From: Sergeia podlipaevii
Lineage: Eukaryota; Euglenozoa; Kinetoplastea; Trypanosomatida; Trypanosomatidae
DNA length: 64,000 nucleotides
Direction of reading: 5' to 3'
Assembly (NCBI GenBank): GCA_030849805.1
Contig: JASANZ010002232.1
Span: 22,598 to 86,597, forward strand
Shown: piece by piece, positions 58,341 through 64,000 of the stretch
Numbering within the stretch: position 1 is the stretch's first letter
Layout of the letters: each line of letters opens with the position of its first letter
Position numbers and translations under genes: made by a program
The notes under the pieces: generated by a model
What the model saw: the letters and a program-made list of their open reading frames with translations, nothing else
What the model was told of the DNA's origin: nothing
The model's database searches: none

Positions 58341-59947
58341 TAAACAAAGGTTCACCCGCCACAAAAAGACATACTCTTGTGTCTCTCTGCACGTGCATTT
58401 CAACAGTTGAATCTCATATGTGGCCGCGCTCGTACACGTGTACATAAATACACGTTTGCTAAAATTCTGACCTTCAAGAAGGAATAAAGCAAATGTACGC
58501 ACGCACACGTTTGCACCCATCACAGTGCGGAAAAAAGGAAAGAAAAATAAAACCACGTACAGAAAAATGATGAGAAAAAGAAAGGTTAAAACAATGCAGC
58601 TACATCCTTCACAGCGACCTTTTTTTTAAGAAAAAAAAGGGACGTAAAAAAAAAAAAAAAACAATAGAAATAGAAATAAACAAACAAACTATGTAAACTG
58701 GAGGCATAAGCCAACAAACACAGACTCTAAGAGATGAACCCCATACAGACACACACACACACATGCACAGCGATTGTGTTGGTGCATAGGCGCCTTCTAC
58801 TTGAGCACACTTTCATCTCCCCCCCCCCCTTACTAAATGAAGGAAAGGGGTGACCAATCCAAGGAGGAGCGCGCAGTTATGCATATGCCTTCATATACAT
58901 ATATGAAAGATCTTCTCCTTCCCTCGCTCTCTTCCTCGTCGTTTTCTCCTTTTTTTTCTTGAGTGTATCGTCGCTGTACGAGGCACTCCCTCCATCCACA
59001 AATTCACGTATACAGCTGTGTCTCAAATGTCACTAGTAAGGGAAAACTGAACCAACAACAACAACAGTGACGCAAAAATATATATATATATACAGTGAAC
59101 ACAGATAAAAGTGCCTCGATAGACTATGATAATAAGGCAGTAGCCGTTCAGCCAAATAGTGTCAACAAAAAAAAAAATTGAAGAATAAATGGCAAAAACT
59201 TTTGTCCGCTGCTGTACACAGCCATCTCTACACCCTCATAGACATACGCACACTCATATATATATATAAAGAAGAGAACTACATACGAACCGATACAAGG
59301 ATAGTTGCATCTGCTTTTTGATGAGAAAACAACAACAGCAAAAAAAAAAAATTCCTTCACTCGTCGCATTTCTTCCCCCTCCCAGTTCATCCACCTCTCC
59401 TATCTTTTCTACCCCTAACAAAACAATTGACTTATCTCTCATCCTACCCTTCTTTTACGCTCGCACACAGGCACAGCATCAACGAGCTCGGAAAGGGGAA
59501 GGCATGAAACAAAAATTGGATAATAAAAAGGAAAGTAAAAAATAATAGAAGTAGTAAGAGAAAAGAAAATGGAAAGAAAAAAAAAACGATACCATTTGTA
59601 TCGTACAGTGCCCGTATATTATCAGTTCAGTAGTTCTACAAGCGGTCCCCCAAAATAGGTTGGGCAGTTCCTCACCCACCGTAAGCTCTACCTCTGTATT
59701 GAAGTGCTATTTCTTTTTTTTTTTCTGACGTGTGTGTGTGTGTGTGTGTATGGAAAAGGGGAGGCGAGACATGTGCAGAGTTCTACTCTACATCAATTTA
59801 GCAACAAGACATACGCAAGTGAAGCGCTGTAGTGGCAATCCGCATTCACCGCGTACTCTTTTCAAAAAATTTCCCTTTCTTCTTTTCCCTTTCAGCAAGA
59901 TATGCCTCCACCGCATTCATGCACGTTCAAGAGAAGAGCACACACGC

Positions 59948-59951
<4 letters not shown>

Positions 59952-59996
<45 letters not shown>

Positions 59997-60019
59997 AGCA
60001 TATATATATATATATATAT
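59952..60019. repeat. Compound CA/TA microsatellite
   Basis: About 19 CA units (59952-59989), a short interruption, then about 10 TA units (59999-60019), 130-200 nt downstream of the kinesin stop codon on the sense strand. Confidence 0.9.
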
Positions 60020-60148
60020 GTATCTTCGTGTCGGATCTACTGTGTCTATCCCACCTTTTTTTATTTTCTCGTCATTCCCATCGGAAGCCAGGAAAGCAAA
60101 AGCTCTCTCTCTCAAAAAAAAAAAAAAACTTTCTCTTCTACTCGATAG

Positions 60149-62263
60149 TTACGCGTTGTCCTTGGCAAACTTTTCAAGCACTGCCTTATTGTCGACCTGC
60201 CACTTCTCTAAGGCACGGTTGCCTCTCACGTAGTTCAGCAAGCACATTTGGCGCTCACGCTGTTCCATGCAGTCGGAGAAGAACCGCTTTGCCGTGCAAT
60301 GACCCCACATGGACAGAGCGTAAACACAGCCATCCTCGATAGTCTCCGGTAGCTCAGTGGAAGCAGCAGCCAGACGAATCGTGTTGACTTGCTTGCAGAG
60401 GTTTTCGTACCTGCTGGAGCTCCCACCCAACTCAAGCTCGCACACCCTACGGTGCTGCTCCATATATTGAGTCATGAGCTCTGCCCACTCTGCCTCCTCC
60501 TCCGCGACAATCTGGTTCCCCATCGCCGACGCAGATGCGATGAGTCGCTGGCCTGCGTGATGCCTACGGAGATCGATCTGCTCTTGAATCTCCTGCTTTG
60601 CCTCACCCATCCGGGTGCGGTGCTCAACGATAAGGCTATTGCGCTGCTCAGCAACCGCGTCGTTATTCCTCTTTGTTTCCAGTGCCTTTTCAGACTCCTG
60701 ATGAGCCAGAATAGCCGCACGCTCCTTTTCAGCCTCAGCAGTGCCGCCCATGGCATCTACTGCTGACTTGCGATCGCGCAAAGACACTTTCGGCCCGCGG
60801 CCCTTGAACTGTCCCACCGCAGCATCGAAGTAAAGCCCATTGTTCTGCGTCACCTTGCGGCGAATCACCGCAGGGTTGGCGTACATCTCCACCGCGAAAA
60901 TGTGAAGGTCGGCGAGGAGGGAGTCGTACGTCTTCTCCACCTCGAGATAATCAAACTGGAGCTTCTCGGCTTCGGCGCCGGTCGTTGTGGTGACCTTCAT
61001 CGCCTTCACTTTGTTGGCAAAATGCAAAGTACTGATGGTTTCGTTAAAACTCAGCTGTGTAGGCGAGCACTGCGCGAGCAGCAGCACACGAGAAGCAGGC
61101 TGAGAGAAGGTAGGCTTAAGCAGACGCGTGAGGTTGGATGTACGATAGCTGACATAGGTGCCCTCGTGAAGGCTGTGCACCACGTTGCCAAGTGCAGTCA
61201 GACTGCTGTTGATCGAGGTTGCCTCTGCCATTCCATCCCCCGTGACGCCCGTGATGGCGCAGCGTTCGCTGCCAGCCAGATCAGCGAGAATGATCTTGCT
61301 ACTGTAGACAGGCTCCTTCTGCCCTGGAATGCGAAACACCGCACCCTGGAAGGGCATTTCATATGATGGCAGGTTATTGAGGTCGGAAACTTTTGCCGCT
61401 GTGGGAGAACCAGGGTTCTTGCCTTTGGTCGTGGTTGGGCTCGCCGCGCCCGTACGACGGGCTTGGGGTTTGCCTTCGTCGACTCCTTTCTTGCCGCTCT
61501 GCTCCAGCAGACTTAACGAAGGCGGTGGCGCTGTGTTAGCCTGCTGCAAAATGTCAATACTAAACAGGCAGTGACTACGACTGGAGGAGCTGTTCGCATC
61601 AGTGGCGCGGCTACGACGGCGCGAGATGGCAAGCTGGATTTCGTTAAAGACGGCCTGTAGAGAGGTCATCTCCTTGATGATCAAAGCTGGCAGAAGCACC
61701 TCCTCACCAATCATAACCGCCTTCAGCGGAGGAGGAGGCGTATTCGGCTTGCCGCCAAAGAGATCTCGGATGTTTTCATTGTAGATCTCCGTGCAGCTCA
61801 AGCCCACTACTACATGCCACCCCTTCTTTGCCTGACGGATCTTGTACTCCATCAGGTCGCTCAGCACGCGCAAGAACATGCCGCTCTCACTTGTCAGGAG
61901 ATCGTTCTCTAGTGGGTTCGGCTTCACATCTCCGAGAACGGTGAACGTCTTACCAGATCCAGTCTGCCCATAGGCAAGGATGGTGGCGTTGATGCCAACA
62001 AGAGCGGCGTCCACCATGTCCACTACAGCATCCTCGTACACCTCCAGCTGGGTGCTTTCTTGATCAAAAATGTTGTCGAACGTGAACATGCTGCTCTTGG
62101 CGGGCTCACCCGGCTTGGTAAGCTCGACCCTGAGTGAGTTATCACCGGTGCGGTAGGCGGACTGAAGTTCAAACTTCTCCTGAGCCTGCATGCGAGCACC
62201 CTCTCGCAGCATTGGGCGTACACGCACCGCCACCATAACACGTTGAACACCGGCGCTGGCCAT
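60149..62263 (-). CDS. Kinesin motor protein
   Basis: 704 codons from the ATG at 62263. The frame extends 34 codons further to a TTG (62365), but that segment contains the pyrimidine tract and splice acceptor, so it is leader. N-terminal motor domain, residues 7 to about 395: VMVAVRVRPM; P-loop GQTGSGKT near 99-106; switch I NSSSSRSH; switch II LADLAGSE; and LHFANKVKAM at the end of the motor. An insert of about 50 residues rich in Pro/Lys/Ala/Gly (near residue 265-310) sits between switch I and switch II. Neck and stalk are modest: a coiled coil from about 530 to 640 (AEKERAAILAHQESEKALE) and a helical tail. The subfamily is not clear from motifs alone. A plus-end, N-terminal-motor organisation is expected; the cargo is unknown. 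Confidence 0.93.
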   Translation of the reverse strand: MASAGVQRVMVAVRVRPMLREGARMQAQEKFELQSAYRTGDNSLRVELTKPGEPAKSSMFTFDNIFDQESTQLEVYEDAVVDMVDAALVGINATILAYGQTGSGKTFTVLGDVKPNPLENDLLTSESGMFLRVLSDLMEYKIRQAKKGWHVVVGLSCTEIYNENIRDLFGGKPNTPPPPLKAVMIGEEVLLPALIIKEMTSLQAVFNEIQLAISRRRSRATDANSSSSRSHCLFSIDILQQANTAPPPSLSLLEQSGKKGVDEGKPQARRTGAASPTTTKGKNPGSPTAAKVSDLNNLPSYEMPFQGAVFRIPGQKEPVYSSKIILADLAGSERCAITGVTGDGMAEATSINSSLTALGNVVHSLHEGTYVSYRTSNLTRLLKPTFSQPASRVLLLAQCSPTQLSFNETISTLHFANKVKAMKVTTTTGAEAEKLQFDYLEVEKTYDSLLADLHIFAVEMYANPAVIRRKVTQNNGLYFDAAVGQFKGRGPKVSLRDRKSAVDAMGGTAEAEKERAAILAHQESEKALETKRNNDAVAEQRNSLIVEHRTRMGEAKQEIQEQIDLRRHHAGQRLIASASAMGNQIVAEEEAEWAELMTQYMEQHRRVCELELGGSSSRYENLCKQVNTIRLAAASTELPETIEDGCVYALSMWGHCTAKRFFSDCMEQRERQMCLLNYVRGNRALEKWQVDNKAVLEKFAKDNA

Positions 62264-62276
62264 TTTGTCTCCTTTT

Positions 62277-62325
62277 CTAAGCGAAGAAATATGGGGAAAG
62301 AGGGAAAGAGATACAAAGAAAGGAG
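62277..62325 (-). promoter_or_regulatory. Predicted trans-splice acceptor of the kinesin gene
   Basis: On the minus strand, a long pyrimidine tract (CCTTTCTTTGTATCTCTTTC and following) ends in CTTAG with AG at 62277-62278, giving a 13-nt leader before the ATG at 62263. It decides the start of the kinesin. Confidence 0.8.
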
Positions 62326-62744
62326 CGTAAGCAATGCTTCTGTGCGTAGCGTACGGTGATGTCAACTACCTTACGCGGTTGTGTTTTGTGGAAGTGAATA
62401 AAAATAGTGAATAAAGGCTTTAAAAACGAATAAAAGCAAAATTCTGAAGATAAAAAAAAGGCAAGTGGGTGAGCACTATACAGATGATGAGCCTTTGTGC
62501 TTTATGTTCTACAAAGGTGGCCTAGCTGGGGGCAGATCTTTTCTCTAATAGGGCTCTGAGACTTACTACGGCAAAGCGGTAAATACAAAAAACATAAAGA
62601 CAAAAAAGAAAACATGAAAAAAAAAATCAGATAACTCGAAAATAAAGCAGGGAGATGAAAAGTTCGAGTGCAATTCATTTAATGCACATGCTGAGAGAAA
62701 TCAAAGATGGCCTCTATCAGTTTCTATTTTCCACAGGCAGGGCT

Positions 62745-62760
62745 GGGGGGGGGGGGGGGG
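62745..62760. repeat. G16 homopolymer
   Basis: Sixteen consecutive G on the plus strand, next to a GGCAGGGCTG context; C16 on the sense strand. A likely sequencing or replication-slippage hotspot. Confidence 0.85.
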
Positions 62761-63197
62761 CTTCGTCAAGGTCAAGAAAAGCTTAATCTTCGCTACGCTG
62801 TGTATGTTTTTTTTCCGTTGTTTTCCGTCTGTATTTTGTGTCCTTGTTGTCCAAAAGGAAAAACATTTTCACAAGCATTAAGTTTGGATGTCCTCGCCTC
62901 TTCTCCGACGTGTCCGATACGCCTCCATATGAAGCACTTCATCTCCCTCTTCTCTCAGACTTTGGGTTTCTTCCCTCCTCCTCTGCTGCTGTTGGAAAAG
63001 GCAATTTCAATGATCTCTCAGTCCAGCTCTTCATGAAGCACAGCTATACTTCTCTCTCTCTCACACACACACGCCACTTCTTGGCTATAGAAAAATACGT
63101 ATACTATCACAACATACAACGACAACAACAAAAAAAAAACCATTGCTTCCTTCCATTTTTTTTTTGTTATGTCAAAAAAGGTGAGGCAGCACTCCTT

Positions 63198-63199
<2 letters not shown>

Positions 63200-63238
<39 letters not shown>
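63200..63238. repeat. TTA trinucleotide microsatellite
   Basis: About 13 TTA units in the non-coding right end of the window. Confidence 0.9.
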
Positions 63239-63239
<1 letters not shown>

Positions 63240-64000
63240 TGTAAAGCGGGGCAGAAAAAAACAAAAAAAAAAGCGCAATGGACGTAAGACGTAAAGTAGC
63301 GTCATTCAGCAGGCACAAGACGCATGTAAGTATATAGTCGCCTTTTCCCAGATGCCAGTCACGCTGAGCGCTGTTCTCTCCAGGACTGCATCTCCTCCTT
63401 CCCTCTCCCTCCTCCCCGTTCACTCACTTAACAACACCATTTTCACTCGTGCGTACAAGAAAAAAAGGGGGGAAGCAAAGAAAAAAAAATAATAATAAAT
63501 AATAAAAAGAAAGTACGCCTACGTACACCAAAATGAACATACGACTCACTCTTCATTTTTACATGGATATAGAAAGCCAGTAGTCTCTCTTCTATTTCTC
63601 TCTCATTGCTTTCCCCAGACTTCTTTCTTTCTTTCTATCTTTCTCTCTCTCTCTCTCTTTTGCTTTACTATAAACAAAGTGTACTCTCAGTACATCAGAA
63701 GACATAATACGCAAAGTAGCCAGTCCGCACTTGCTACTTCCAAAGCAGGAGAACGAATAAAAGCAAAACACCACTACGAAAAGGAAAGAAAAAGAAAACA
63801 AGAAAAGTGGAGTGTGCAAAGAAGCACCAATGATGCAACAAGTTTTCTTCTATATATATATACATGTTTCCCTAAATGAAAACAAAACATGCACAAAGAA
63901 AAAATGGCACAGCAAAAAACAAAAAAAGAAAAGAGGGGTAGCTAAATAGAGCGAGTATGTACAACAATTGAATAGTCTGAAAAAAAAAAAAAAAAAAAGG

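Larger units (their letters stand above)
57437..60148. other. 2.7 kb gene-free region: probable long 3' UTR of the kinesin gene
   Basis: No gene recognised. The left end holds the ArfGAP acceptor (a GTTTTAG-type AG about 35 nt upstream of the ATG). The rest is AT-rich with several microsatellites, poly-C (58819-58828) and poly-A runs. All overlapping frames are short translations of repeats. Confidence 0.6.
62264..64000. other. Gene-free right end of the window
   Basis: Beyond the kinesin acceptor there is 1.7 kb without a recognisable gene. The plus strand is pyrimidine-rich (62930-63070, 63580-63665), with G16, TTA-repeat and CT-repeat tracts. It is most likely the 3' UTR of a gene starting outside the window. 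Confidence 0.6.

Overview
This window is from a trypanosomatid (kinetoplastid flagellate). The diagnostic features are a five-copy tandem array of kinetoplastid membrane protein 11 (KMP-11) genes, intronless genes that all lie on one strand, and polypyrimidine-tract/AG trans-splice acceptors just upstream of most start codons. KMP-11 is closer to the Trypanosoma-type sequence than to the Leishmania type, but the window also has an adenine-deaminase-type enzyme that African trypanosomes are reported to lack. Coding regions have mixed composition. Spacers are very rich in A/T homopolymers and microsatellites. I cannot assign the genus from sequence alone. The nuclear code looks standard.

Every supported gene is on the minus strand, so the window is one directional gene cluster transcribed right to left. 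From the left edge: a 3'-truncated methyltransferase-like gene (1-674); a probable mitochondrial protein of unknown function; the KMP-11 array (2.5-6.5 kb); an RRM-like protein; a two-RRM RNA-binding protein followed by a 3.7 kb gene-free 3' region; ribosomal protein L12/uL11; a 774-residue protein of unknown function; two membrane-anchored short-chain dehydrogenases that flank an adenine/adenosine deaminase and a class 3 lipase-fold protein whose nucleophile serine is alanine; an AT-rich stretch (24.3-27.9 kb) with a frameshifted protein-kinase pseudogene and an odd C-run/G-run island; two proteins of unknown function; a possible 52-residue small gene; the SNARE YKT6; a possible 22-residue microprotein; an 845-residue protein with three RIIa/Dpy-30-like helical motifs; a 15.7 kb gene for a giant fibrocystin-L-like membrane protein (5249 residues); a Cys-rich protein; an ArfGAP; and a kinesin.

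The giant gene (36436-52185) is the most unusual object. It encodes a signal peptide, several IPT/TIG domains, two G8 domains each followed by beta-helix-type sequence, one transmembrane helix and a long cytoplasmic tail. This is the layout of animal PKHD1L1/fibrocystin. Neighbouring genes follow the usual trypanosomatid pattern of unrelated functions co-transcribed and separated by trans-splicing and polyadenylation. The membrane-traffic (YKT6, ArfGAP) and cytoskeletal or flagellar (kinesin, fibrocystin-like, RIIa-like) genes lie near each other, but I see no evidence that they form one pathway.

Two apparent long reading frames begin with non-ATG codons. Splice acceptors place the real ATG starts of the giant gene at 52185 and of the kinesin at 62263.
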